Source: Helicoverpa zea (lineage: Eukaryota; Arthropoda; Insecta; Lepidoptera; Noctuidae). Taken from it: 64,000 bases of DNA. The number at the start of each line of letters is the position of its first letter. Position 1 is the first letter of the stretch. Where the stretch lies: assembly GCF_022581195.2 (NCBI RefSeq), contig NC_061476.1, positions 2,526,098-2,590,097 of the forward strand. The letters are read 5' to 3'. Both the position numbers and the translations under genes were made by a program. The notes beneath the pieces were generated by a model. The model was not told the DNA's origin, ran no database searches, and was given only the letters and a program-made list of their open reading frames with translations. Positions 11,996 through 23,411 of this stretch are shown piece by piece.

Positions 11996-12116
11996 GTCAA
12001 TTCCGGGTCCGTCCGGTTTTAACCAAATACTGACCCCTTCTCACGATTCTACTGTCCTTTGTTATAAAAAACTTTGGCAGATGTTTCGTACTTTGCATGT
12101 TGTTGGGTCACGTTTT
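11996..12116 (+). repeat. Unassigned ~120-bp repeat, copy 2 of 3
   Basis: Same orientation as copies 1 and 3. Shared words are GGTCAATTCCGG, TGACCCCTTCTCACG, GGCAGATGTTTCGTACT and GGGTCACGT. The middle is more diverged (TTATAAAAAAC) than in the other two copies. Confidence 0.75.
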
Positions 12117-12611
12117 ATTATTTTGAAAATCTATGCATTTATTTGCAGCTATTTAATCTGTGGACAATATGCTGATTGATCTATGGAATGACCGCAGCAA
12201 GCACGTATTAAAATGATCGATTTTATCATGGTTCTTACACGAGGCTGCCAGTCAAGATAGATAATTTCACATATACAGGAGTGGTACGCTCATCATCTGC
12301 CTAGCTTTTTAGTAGGTAGGTACTATAAAGAAGTATTATAGTAGAATTTTGTATTTTATGCAATTCCTGAAAATCACTAGACCATTTCCTTATATTTCTT
12401 TCAGGAACAGAAATCTCAAGACTATTTTTAAGAGCATAGGCAAAGCAAAACATTTTTTTTAAATGGAAAATGGGAACTTTTGTACTTCAACTACAATCGG
12501 CCTGTGAACATAATAATCCATCCTTTCTCAAAGTCGGATAAAAATGCGTACTATACCAACTCTTTGAACGACCATACCATTGATTTTGCAAAAATCCCGT
12601 TTAACTACTAA

Positions 12612-12741
12612 GGGTCAATTCCGGTTCTGACCAACAACTGACCCCTTCTCACGGTGCTATTGTCTGGCGAGGTCAGAAGGTCAGACAGATGTTTCGTAGT
12701 TGCATATTGTCTGGTCACGTATCGTGAAGTAAAGGATTTGC
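12612..12741 (+). repeat. Unassigned ~120-bp repeat, copy 3 of 3
   Basis: It starts GGGTCAATTCCGG and shares TGACCCCTTCTCACGG, AGACAGATGTTTCGTA, TGCATATTGTC and TGGTCACGTA with the others. It also shares AAAGGATTTG just downstream with copy 1, so the repeat unit may extend to about 150 bp. No terminal inverted repeats or target-site duplications were found. Confidence 0.75.
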
Positions 12742-13148
12742 GAATAGTTGCTGAATGTTTTTTTGGAGTTGAATAATGATCGATGATTTTTTTACTTCTT
12801 TCTACAGTGCGCGTTTGAGAGTTGTTATTTGAGTTGAGTTTATTTTAATTTTATCACTGGGACAAACAAATTAGCATGCATTGTTTTTCAGTTATTTTTT
12901 AACCTTTATAAATTATTTTATCATATTATTGTTTCTATCGTCGTCGTCGATTTCGACGTCTAGACCAGACGTCTACTACGATCAATAGATTTATTTACAT
13001 TAAAACTCGAAAAAATATCGAAATGAACGATACTCAATGTTTAGTTATGTTATATAGAAAGACCTGCTGCTTCTTACATATTTACAATGAAATTCATAAT
13101 TTCCAAACTTACCACAAAAATCCACTCAACCCAAATACTCAAACTACC
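12742..13148. other. No gene seen
   Basis: AT-rich sequence with one short GC patch near 12940-12980, where TCGTCGTCGTCGA is followed by GACGTCT and its inverted match AGACGTC. Nothing else was recognised. Confidence 0.5.
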
Positions 13149-13263
13149 ACATTAAAACCAAAGAACAAACAAAATCAGATACAGCAGTAGATAAACGCGC
13201 CGCGGTATGTAACGGAAGCGCGGTGTACCGGCGCGGTAAGAATTCGCGAAAACACCCGCAAAT
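13149..13263 (+). repeat. Direct repeat, copy 1 (GC-rich core)
   Basis: Nearly identical to 13508-13622 (about two differences over ~113 bp by eye), at a spacing of 359 bp. The core at about 13196-13240 is GC-rich and partly palindromic (GCCGCGGTA against TACCGGCGCGG). Frames crossing it on both strands are short and unsupported. Confidence 0.85.
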
Positions 13264-13389
13264 CTAGTATTTGGTAGTTTGGGTTTGTTGCAGAAAAAAA
13301 TAAGGAAAGGTTCGTAGTTATTAAAATAACAAATTACACAACAGACACAAAACAATTTCTAGACATCCGTGAAAAAAAAAAATATTTAG

Positions 13390-13442
13390 TCATCTTCCGA
13401 GCCTTTTCCCAACTATCTTGATGCAGCTGAGTACCAGTGTTT
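13390..13442 (-). mobile_element. SINE 3'-end fragment
   Basis: It matches the 3' end of the full SINE at 44480-44865 on the same strand (TCATCTTCCGAGCC, TTTTCCCAACTAT, CAGCTGAGTACCAGTG) with an internal deletion between the last two words. It lies between the two copies of the 13.1-13.6 kb direct repeat. Confidence 0.65.
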
Positions 13443-13507
13443 AAAAAAAATGTTCTCTAGTAAACACGGAATTATTTGTCACATACTAAATCCACATAAA
13501 CAGTGCT

Positions 13508-13622
13508 ACATTAAAACCAAAGAACAAACAAAATCAGATACGGCAGTAGATAAACGCGCCGCGGTATGTAACGGAAGCGCGGTGTACCGGCGCGGTAAGA
13601 ATTCGCGAAAACACCCGCGAAT
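13508..13622 (+). repeat. Direct repeat, copy 2 (GC-rich core)
   Basis: Second copy of the 13149-13263 unit. High identity shows that the duplication is recent. The 76-codon frame at 13450-13680 runs through it, but the first copy breaks that frame, so it is unlikely to be a gene. Confidence 0.85.
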
Positions 13623-15128
13623 TATTGTCGCCTTCCTGTCGCGTGTTGTATACCTACAGGCGCTACTGATTTGTGACTAATCTTTGGTTGTTTAGTTTTA
13701 TTAAATTTTTTTTGTTGAAGAAAATATTTTCCTGTGGCCGTTTCATCTTACATGTTTTGTTGCAAATTTTTCAAAATGTTTTATTGCAGAAAATTGCTTC
13801 ATAAAAAGCATGCACTATACTTTTTTAAATAATAAATTAAAGGAACAGAAAATAATTGAAAAAAATCATGGACCTCTTAATGCGAATTTTCTTTACATAG
13901 ACAAAACAAATTCAGCAAAATAGCTAAGTTAGAAAAGAACAAATTATTTGCTGGTGATATAATTCCGTACCAATTTTTCTAGATGAAATACCTACTTGAT
14001 ATTTTTAAAAGTTAGAGAGCAAAAAAAACTGTCATAATAAGAGAGACTTAACAAAAACTGAAACTGCCAACAATAACTTGACAAGTAAACACGATATCTC
14101 ATGTTTTACAACTTTAACTTAAGCTTTAAAGTCGATATCTTTACTTTAATCTCTACAAGAGTTGGAACAATACTTTACTACGAATTTTATTCGTAGAGAA
14201 AAATGTTTCAGTATTTTTTTTAACTTTTTTCATAATCCAGTCTCCTGAAGTCGTACTCAGAGGTACCTTACCATTAAAGGCAATTTTAAAACGACTAAAC
14301 ATTGACGAATATTTCTAGTAAAATTTCAGAGAGAGATCAAGACAGTTTAACTCGCTCTCTAAGCCACAAACCGATATTTATTTAAATCAATAGTACTCTA
14401 CCCGTTCTACAATATTAAATAAATTGTAATGTCGTTGCAGTAATGCCCCTCAATAAAGACGAAAAATACTTACTTTGCCCAATTTTACACAGTAGCTACA
14501 AAATTCCATTCGCTCCTTCAGCTATACCGCCTAATGTAAGATTTACACCGGTTATCCGGCTCCGGAGAATAGTTAGCTTCGCGACGGATTTCCGCGCGTC
14601 ACACTAAAAATTTGCCTCACAAATACCCGGGTCCCTACCTGGTATGTGGGGGAAAGGGGTGGGGTGTAATAGGTACTTAGGTATGTGAAAATTTTGAAGT
14701 TTTGTTGGCTATGTAGGTTAGTGATTTTTATTTCTTTTTCTGAAAGTTACATAGGGAGGCTTTGATAATTCCTGAAAAGTAATTAAATAATATTGTTAGC
14801 TGAAAAAAATATCTACAAAGAAAGAAATGGTGGGTGAAATACGATACGCTGGAAATGATAGGGAGATGACGTCAGCGAAGAAAGAGGGTATTGAAAATAA
14901 CAGTCTATGCGGAATGGAATATAACTAAAAAAATGTGTGTGCTTCGACATGCTCTGCCTGAAGAAACATATCAAACTTAGGTATAGGTAAACTGGGTTTT
15001 GTTGTATATTTGTTTCTTTCTAAAATTACTTCTCAAATCAGAGTACATAATATGAGAGTGTAGTTCACTCACAAATAAAACCATCTCAGCATAAATAAAT
15101 AAAATTCCATTTATAATTTACATGCCTA
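13623..15128. other. No gene seen
   Basis: AT-rich, with a patch of mixed composition at about 14500-14670 containing a GGGGGAAAGGGG-type run at 14648-14663. No repeat family or convincing frame was recognised. Confidence 0.5.
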
Positions 15129-15155
15129 CGCCTCGGCGCTCCCACTGCGGCTCCG

Positions 15156-15728
15156 CATCGCTGCCAGTGCGGTGAATCTGTGGACCGCCTTGGGCACCAT
15201 GGTCTTTCCTGTAGCAAAAGTGCTGGTCGCATGGCACGACACGCCAGCATAAATGACATTATCCGTCGTGCTCTTGTCACCGCCGGAGTGCCAGCCATTT
15301 TAGAACCCAGAGGCTTGGCGCGCGACGATGGCAAGAGACCAGACGGGATGTCTATAATGCCTTGGAAGTTGGGAAGGTCTTTGGTGTGGGACGCAACCTG
15401 CGTCGACACCCTTGCACCTTCCCACCTTCCCAGTACGGCGTGCTGTGTCGGTGCAGCTGCTGCAGCCGCGGAAAACCTCAAGCGGCACAAATATGTAAAC
15501 CTCACCGGCAATTGCATTTTTGAGCCGTTTGGGGTTGAAACCCTGGGACCAAGTGCCCACAGACTCTTTCGAGAAATTAGTAAGCGATTAGTGGAGTCCA
15601 CTCGTGACCAAAGGGCTGGCCTATACTTCTGTCAAAGGATATGCATTGCCGTCCAGCGTGGCAATGCAGCCAGCCTTTTGGGCACGATCCCAGCTGACAG
15701 CGATGCGGATGAATATTTTGATACTTAG
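15156..15728 (+). pseudogene. R2-like restriction-like endonuclease domain, retroelement 3' fragment
   Basis: This is the C-terminal part of a non-LTR retroelement polyprotein; in R2-type elements the domain nicks target DNA. The frame runs open to a stop at 15726-15728. It begins with a zinc-binding motif (CQCG, then H and C in GHHGLSC). Counting from the codon at 15180, KRPDG lies at 52-56, the acidic WDAT at 70-73 (D71) and a KRHKY motif at 101-105; together these fit a PD-(D/E)XK fold with the Lys-Tyr motif of R2-like enzymes. The conserved C-terminal motif AVQRGNAASLLGT is present. No reverse transcriptase lies upstream, so this is a 5'-truncated remnant even though the remaining ~190 codons are intact. 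A damaged copy of the tail lies at 38535-38724. Frames on the minus strand here are shadows. The clade is not assignable without a search. Confidence 0.75.
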
Positions 15729-18094
15729 TTTTAATATTTCCCTATAATAAGATCATTACTTAGTAGGTATGTATTTTTTGTATTATAAGATCATTTTGTA
15801 AAAATAAAATATATATTTTTTTAGAGTTAAAGTTTAAGTTGGAACTTGTGCGATGTTAAATAAAGTTCCCATACAATCATATTAAAACCAAAAGCTCACA
15901 AAAACCATCAAAACAATTGACAAACCGATAAAGTTAACAAAAACAGTAAACGTTTACAATATAAACATTTAGGTACGTAAAACACACAATATACGTATTC
16001 AACAGGTGGTGGGCAGTTGTAAGCAATGATAGGACATGTGTCGTCAGTGTCACGCCTTGCCGGGACAAAGAGTAGGCATGTAGCAGAGGGTACGAGAGAA
16101 AGTATGTATTCTGCCTAAGCTGTTTGGGAGGATTAAGTTTTATTTTTATTTACGTACATAATATACCCAATACAAATGCAGTAAATAGGTGATGTGTCTG
16201 ATAAGGTTGTGAGATAACTGTTGTGTACCTAAATATCAAAAAGGAACACTACTAAGGGCCAATTTCTGTAATAAAAGAAAATATAAAATTGAATTTAAAT
16301 CTAATTATTTATGTTCACAGTAGGTATTTATTTATTTTTCATAACAACGCGAACGAACGCATTTTGTAAAAAGTTTAAAATAACAAGCTTCTTACATATT
16401 GTCGTGCTATTTCAAAAAAAGTCATATGAGTATATTTGTAGTAAGTAGGTGCTGAATAAAATAGTCTATGTCCAAACTTAACAAGGTGTCGATCGTTTAT
16501 TTATTAAAAGCGAAGTTATTGAATTTTAAAATGGCTACTTCCGTCTCCCGATCTCAGACAATATTAATTTATTATCAATTCATTGCATTTTAAACCTTAT
16601 TCCTTCGCAATAAGAACTGCTTAAAATTCGATCAACTGCGTTCCAATATAACAGGATCAATAATTTGAAAACGTAGGTCAAGCATCGAAAACTACCTTCA
16701 CAGAATTTTCAATCTTAACACTTCGAAATAAGACACATAATTATTTAACTGATAAATAATTTGAATAAAAAATAAAATGCGCTTTATACAATTTTGTATT
16801 TGCTGATTTTAAATTGAGAATTATTCAAAAATAGACTTTATTCTTTAGAAGTTAAGGATTACGCCTATTTGAATGAATGATAGCTCAATTTTTAAAATTG
16901 GAACAAGTAAGTGACGCCACAACTGTCATGTTAAAGAAATCGAAAGTTAAGGGTTGAAACGCGGTCGTAAAAAAATCATGTTTTATTGAATTTTACAAAA
17001 ATATGGACCTTAACAGGTGGTTAGTGAAAGTATGTTAGATCTTTTTTAGATGGTATGCAGTGTAGATTTTTGGTTTGTATTGATTTTTTTTTTTGTTTGG
17101 TTGAAAAAAAAACGATTGTGTTTTTTAACCATCTGCTTGTGATAGGTAAAAAATGTATTTGTTTAGATATTTAGATATTCGGTTTATCATTTTACAAAAA
17201 ATGGATCATCACTCGTGAACGGCTCGAGCAATTTTGAAGTTTTATTTTTTCCTTTTTAAGGTCAGCGTAGTATGTACCATAGTACAGAAAACCTAGTGCT
17301 TCATAACTAAAAATCTCCCTAAGACTACCCACTGACCCTCCATTGAATTCGAATATTTATACAAAAACATCCGTACTAAAAATATAGCAACTCTACATAA
17401 TATAATTAACACTCAAGGGAATTTCTTTGTTACGATTTCACGCTAAAATTTCTAAACCGATTAGGATGAAACAGATCTGAGATGTAGTTTTCAGCAGGCA
17501 AGAAATTCAGTCACAAATAAATACTTATCTAATGTGGAAAATGAAAAGATCTATGACTCTTGTAGTGAATAATAAAGACTTAACCATACCTACTTAATAA
17601 ACAATAACTAAAATAACCAACGGAAATGCCCATATACTTAACAACCCATAATTTAACAAATAATTGAATGGAACATAAACAATTTCTCAAAAAACACACC
17701 CACTATATGATTAAGGTGCTCACACACCATAACGTAACATTCGTCGCTACATGATTGGGTAGCCATGCAAAATATTATTCACTTAGAAAGTGTATGTAAC
17801 GGTCTGTTACGCACAAATCGCGGTATTGGAATAATATGCTATTATTAAAATGATTGTCGGTAGTATGTTAATAGACGGTTTTAAGCCACGCCTTGTAAAA
17901 TAGTCGGGTATTTTTGCATTATTTTGATGTTATTTTTATTATTTTGCAAATTGGAAATGTATTTAAACACCCTTGATGAAAAAGGACACTTATTTAAAAA
18001 TATTTGAAAAATAACTATAGGCGTAAACAAAATTACTTAAAAACTAAAAGGTGTCGAATATAATATCTATCATCTCTAAATGACTTATTATTTA
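15729..18094. other. No gene seen
   Basis: Long AT-rich interval with no convincing frame or recognised repeat. Poly-T/A runs occur near 17075-17120. Confidence 0.5.
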
Positions 18095-18298
18095 CTAGCT
18101 GGTGCCCGCGACTTCGTCTGCGCAGGTTTAGTATTTCGAACAATATGTTTACAAATTGTAGCTTATGTGTTATTCTGATGTATAAGCTATATTATTGTAC
18201 AGTTTCATAAAAATCCATTCAGTAGTTTTTGCGTGAAAGAGTAACAAACATCCATACATCCATACATACAAACTTTCGCGTTTATAATATTAGTAGGA
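18095..18298 (-). mobile_element. Short non-autonomous Helitron-like element
   Basis: In minus-strand sense it begins TCCTACTAATATTATAAACG and ends CTAG (plus-strand 18095-18098), and it sits between A and T at the insertion point, as Helitrons do. The 3' end carries the GC-rich word GCGCAGACGAAGTCGCGGGC just before the terminus. It is ~204 bp, too short to encode Rep/helicase, so it depends on a helper. The element at 40902-41097 is a close copy in the opposite orientation. Confidence 0.75.
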
Positions 18299-18691
18299 TA
18301 TCTCACATACTACAACACAAAGGCAAAGGTTCGCAAAATAAAATTGAGTGGGGCTGTGGGAAACACCAGTATGGTTTAGAAGTCAAAAAGGCACGCAAAT
18401 TATGATTCTGCATGTTGCTGAAAAAAATATCCAGTATTTTATCTTCTCCTTTTACAATTACACGAATACTTTATTTTGAAATTGTTTAGGTAAAGCTTAA
18501 ATCATTATGAATATGTTGCTTTTAGATATAGAACCTTTAAACTATTGGCGGTATCCACACATTTCTTTGACGTTCTGGACAATTGCTAGTCTCTATTTTG
18601 TATAGAAAATCTCCAAGAGAATCATTAACCGTCTCTCTGCACTTGAATGAAAAACCTAATCGATCGAAAGGCAACTACGGCAATCTACGTA

Positions 18692-18856
18692 TATACAGAG
18701 TGTTCTCCGCCGTTATACAGGACGCTACAAAACAGGGCAACTCGCCGCTTAGCTATGTAAGTGCAATTTAAAATGTAAATTAACACAGCAAAGAAGTGGG
18801 GGGAAGCACCAACACTTGGGGAATTTCCACCAACACTGTCTTGGCCACCCTGTATA
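18692..18856. mobile_element. MITE with TATACAGRGTG termini
   Basis: The left end TATACAGAGTG (18692-18702) matches the inverse of the right end CACCCTGTATA (18846-18856) with one mismatch. The terminal TA at each side could be the target duplication of a Tc1/mariner-type insertion. At ~165 bp it has no coding capacity. The short frames crossing it on both strands are not genes. Confidence 0.6.
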
Positions 18857-21414
18857 ATCACTTGGGTGAACAAGTTAAGATAGAAAAAAATGCAACCCAT
18901 TTCATTCCTTACCACCTTGCAATAGAGCTCAATTTCAAATGTTTGTTTGGTCAGTTACGCCGTTTTGTGTTAAGTGAAAACGGTGATGTGAAAACTCTTG
19001 TATACAAGGTGATTTCAATTTTATTTTTAATGGAATAAGGTTGAGTTTTGAGTGTGTTCCTAGGGTTGCTTATAGGCTTTTCTTGGTGGGATTTTTATAT
19101 TTTCTTCCCGACAGAAGAGATTTGTTACGTATAACTTGTAGCGGACTCGGTCCCTTCAGCGCGGAGGAATAAATTATAATGAGAACACCCCTGATTGCTT
19201 TTTCATTTTACTTTTTTGTTTTTGATTCATTTTTAGCAGTGTAAGAAATTATTTAGTTTGGAGTAGAATTTAGTGTTTTAAGAGGTTGTTTAGGTGATGA
19301 CCAAAAAAATATTTTTTTAAGTACCTATTAAAATTCCTTGGAATTAAAATGGTGTTCTTTGACTATTTTTTGCACTCTAATAAATAATTGGATCCTTGAA
19401 TTACATCTTGCGCTGTCCCTTTCACGCACGAGTGACGCAATTGCAGCGTTTTTTTTTTCCCCTTTTTATGTTCACTGTATTGTTTGTTTTGTGCCATATT
19501 TACTTATTTGTTTTTTGCGTCATTCGTGTGTTCGAAATAAATGGATTTTCTTTCTTTCTTTCTAATGAATATGTATTTTGATAATGTTAATTTTATATTT
19601 TATACATTGCATGAATATGCCATTTTTAATGTAACATTTTGTATACTTCTGTTTGTTTTTTCCGACATCTGTCATGAATATCCAAGTTCTTATGAAATAA
19701 ATTATTTAAACTATAAAGTAAAGAATCTTCTTATATATAAGATATAGTCATTGTAATTAATCAAGCCACAGTATTAAAGTATATAAATAAATATATAATT
19801 TCTTAATAACAGCTCAAACCGTTAGGCTGAATCATAATTTGCGTCCATTGATGAAAATAATTATTGATCTCTAAAGGCCAGACGACAGTAACTTCAAATT
19901 AGAAAACTGACTCTAATTTAGCACAATACCTACCTATTAATTTTAGAAAACACTGTAAAAGACAGCTATCTTCAATCAATATACATGTTTTGTAAAAAAT
20001 GCGGTTTCTCAATCCTTCATCATTAGCCTTTTTTTACCGTTACCGCCGTTTTATTTACTGTGACCGCCTTTTTTTTTAAATTGAATTATGACAAAATCCA
20101 AATCTTTATAATAATTTTCAGTGATATTAAAAAAAAAACATTAAGCTTATTCTCCCCTGCTGCTATATAAAAGAGTAAATAACACCTCAGGGTACATTAT
20201 CGACCCCCCAAAAACTCCCATTAAAAAAACAAGCAAAAACCGTTCTCAAGGCGTCTCCGTCGCGAGGCAACGAGAGGCCACTTCTTTTTTCACCCCCATC
20301 CCCCGGAGGGGGGGGAGGGAGGGTCGCCGAGAAATGGAAAACTCGGGAAAATTGTAGCATTCTTGAGGCAACGCTCCGCTCACACCTTCTTGCGGATGGG
20401 GTGGCAAACATTTTGGTGGTGATAGGATTTATCTATATGTATTTTTTAGTTTTATTTTGGCATTTTTATTTGTGTTTTCAATTTTATGAGCTACGTGACT
20501 ATGATGTAACTAATATTTACCTACGTTGATTGCTACGTTTGAAGTTAACTTTTTAATGGTAGTTTGATTTAAAAATGCAATTTTGATTCTTATATTCTGT
20601 TTTCGTAAATATAGATCATTTTTTAAAATATATAAATTAAATAACGCCTTTCATCAAAATATATTATGTAACTTATTTTTCAAGTATGAGAATCACATTT
20701 CACCTTTTCATGGTAGATTACTCCCGTCCGCATTTACTAGCTAAATAAATTATTTTCATATAGAATAACCACATTTTTACATTTCCACAATTTTCAACCC
20801 CTTTCTGAAACTATTATCTCAAGCCAAAGAAAAACATATTTTTTCCCAGAAAAATAAAATAAAAATATTTCCCCAGACGAAATCCAAAGAAAATGTTGCT
20901 AACCAATGCAGCGGCGCGCAACGTAAAAAGGAGCGCTGTGTCGGACGCCCCCCCTCCCTCCCGCCCCGCGCCGCCCGTGCCTCACCCCCCTCGGCCACGG
21001 ACAGCGTCTCGGGGATGGATTTGGAGGGGACAATTTTGGGATGGGGTTTTTTTTATTGTAATTTTAAATTTTAATTGGAGTTGTCTTATTTAATTTTGGT
21101 AATTTCTTTGATACACGTATTATGATTAGAATTCGATTTTTATAAAACTATTTAGTAATCGAATTAATCTAGGTACGTGCCTACTATAACATCGGTGAAT
21201 AAATAAAATAAAATAACGAGCCTCAGAAATTAGCAGTAAGATTTTTATATTAGCAGCGAAAATATCAAATGCAACCAACCAGACATTTGTTTTCAGAGTT
21301 TAACTAAAAAAGTCACCCTCACATATGATAGAAACCTCAATCAATTCATTACTTAACTTTCATACTTAAAAATAAAACATTTACCTAAATATTTAACAAT
21401 AAAATAAATTATAC
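18857..21414. other. No gene seen; two GC-rich islands
   Basis: Mostly AT-rich. GC-rich islands occur at about 20200-20400 (long C and G runs; Pro-rich or Arg-rich chance frames on both strands) and 20910-21040 (CCCCCCCTCCCTCC run). A short TTTC repeat lies at 19548-19563. The 74-codon minus and 66-codon plus frames over the islands have low-complexity translations, and I do not accept them as genes. Confidence 0.5.
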
Positions 21415-21728
21415 TGGGATCGATCTATCATCACTGACAGGACTATTGTAGCCAATAAGCCTGATATTGTGGTGATAGATCGATTAGCGCGCCGCGCGAT
21501 GATAATCGATGTCGCCGTTCCGCATGACGAGAACCTTGTGAAAGCTGAGAAAGAGAAACAAACGCCATGTGGAGTGTCGACAAGGCTGTTATTGTGCCGA
21601 TTGTCGTTACGGCCAATGGTTTAATAACTCCTGAGGTGTTCGTCGAGGCTCTTGGCCTCGACGAACACCAGGAGGCTCTCGTTGGGCGGCTGGATCAAGG
21701 GACTGATTCAGAAGGCAGTACTCCTTGA
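21415..21728 (+). pseudogene. R2-like endonuclease C-terminus, internally deleted retroelement remnant
   Basis: Frame 1 (21415-21561) encodes WDRSIITDRT, then NKPDIVVID, IIDVAVPHDENLV and KAEKEK: the PD and D residues and Lys-rich motif of a restriction-like endonuclease from an R2-like lepidopteran non-LTR element. The continuation is in another frame (21564-21728: MWSVDKAVIVPIVVTANGL, then a C-terminus ending GSTP and stop). The sequence between these two blocks, normally an RKY-type helix and linker, is missing at about 21562. No reverse transcriptase is present upstream, so this is a 5'-truncated dead copy. It is a different family from the fragment at 15156. A perfect 14-bp hairpin lies at 21635-21669 within it. 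Confidence 0.8.
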
Positions 21729-23227
21729 TACGGCACGTATTGTGAGGAGGTTTCTGTCTCTGGGACCCTAACCACCGGTACCTTGGACCCTGTGCCCGAT
21801 ATCGATGGCAACCTATTTTTTATATTTTTAAATGTTTTTTTATTTTTATATTTAATATTTAAAAATGTAATAAATATGTGCAAGAATAAATAAATGAGAA
21901 ATAAATTATTTAACAAATCAAGTAAAAAAAATAATCATTAAGAAATTGCAGCTCACACTCGTCACGGGCCCCCAAGTCCGTCTCTGTTCGCGTCGCCGCG
22001 GGTTCCGTACCGGCGTTTTACATATTTCTTCAGTTCGCCCCCATTGTGCGCGGCCCGCGTATTGAATCAACTGTACTATTGTATACTTAAGTATGCGAGT
22101 ACTTAGATAATGTAGGAAGAAAGAAGTAGTACTTCTTTGTTTTCCGTCTTGCCAGATAATGATGTAATTTATTGCTGAAAAAATAAGATAAGATGTTTTT
22201 TTTTTTTCAGGAGTAAAAGTTGGCTATACACATTTTGTTATTTTAGTGTAGATTAAGGGATGTTAGGCTAGGGACGTAGCAAAGGGGCATGTAAAATATA
22301 CGTATTCTCAAAAAAAAAAAATTATCACATTATGTAATGGAGTGTGAAACCGACCAAATAAGGTATTAATTATGTCTAGTGAGATGATTACATGCTGAAC
22401 ATAGAAGGTTCTATGAAGCTTTTAACAATATTACTGTACAATTAATTGATTCCATAAAACTAGGAAGGAATTATCACTAAAACAAATCCAAGTAGTGGAA
22501 TAGAGGCGGTTTGCTTCAAAATTAAAATACAAACGAAAATCGTCGGTAACTTAATTCGAATAAAGTTATGTACATATTTGAGTATCTAGATCCACAATAA
22601 CGTCATGTCTTGTTAATGTGATCATTAGAACTGCGTGCTTCACCGCAGAAGTAGAGAACCTCAAGCGGCGCATAGGCTCATTGGATATTTTCATTCATAT
22701 TTTATTATGTAGTAACTGAAGACCGAAATATTTTCTCTTATAGTGAAAAGGGCTGCAAAAGATCAATACACCCGCAACGAACTTCATCAAAATACCCCGA
22801 AAAACAAACCCATTAACGAAATACTCAATAACAATTATTTTTACAGGTCCAAGATAAAAGGGGGGGTTGGATTCCTTCCCCCCCCCTCCCTCAGCGATGA
22901 CGTCACTTTCTGACAGTGTGTCAGCGAATATCTGACCATCATAACTTGAGCTATCTCAATCTGTGCTGGTGAAAAATCCCCGGGTCTTTAAGGACAAAGT
23001 TAAGAAGCGTGGGGGTCAACTTAAATTGGTATTTTTAGAGGCAAATGTTTTGTTATCCTTAGGGTAAATGATGCAAAAAGCTTCAAGAAAATTATTACGG
23101 TGAATATTATAAAGGATGAGTAGTATATTCTAAGATGGATGGTGAGAAATGCCTATTATTTATTATTGTAAAATTTATGGGGCGATATAAAGGGCGGTGG
23201 TATTTCTAAAACATAAATTCGAGTAAC
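21729..23227. other. No gene seen; G/C-run patch at 22855-22900
   Basis: Mixed sequence at 21950-22080 and a poly-G then poly-C patch at about 22858-22895 are the only notable parts. A run of 16 codons near 22640-22690 resembles a charged helix, but it has stops close by and is not supported as a gene. Confidence 0.5.
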
Positions 23228-23411
23228 GGCCAGTTTCTTCATCAAAAGTAAAAGTCAAAGTAATGTCTAAGGTAAAAGTAACGGTCAAATTCGTTTTTTC
23301 AAGGCTAAAGTGACAGCAAAACTAATAGAAAAAACGAATTTGACCGTTACTTTTACTTTAGATATTACTTTGACTTTTACTTTGGCTTTAACTTTTCATG
23401 AAGAAACTGGC
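23228..23411. mobile_element. Palindromic fold-back MITE, copy A
   Basis: The outer ends GGCCAGTTTCTTCATC and its inverse bracket long inverted arms (about 80 bp each) rich in AAAGTAAAAGT and AACGGTCAAATTCG words, with a central loop containing AAGTGACAGCAAAACTAAT. It has no coding capacity. Copy B is at 58077-58259, where the loop is in the reverse orientation. I could not define the target-site duplication or the parental transposase family. Confidence 0.85.

Noticed and set aside
15086..15601. 171-codon minus-strand frame
   Set aside because: It is antisense to the endonuclease frame at 15156-15728, whose motifs are recognisable; the minus frame has none.
20187..21093. Pro/Arg-rich frames over the GC islands (74 codons minus, 66 codons plus)
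   Set aside because: Translations are low-complexity products of C and G runs, with no domain and no conservation evidence.
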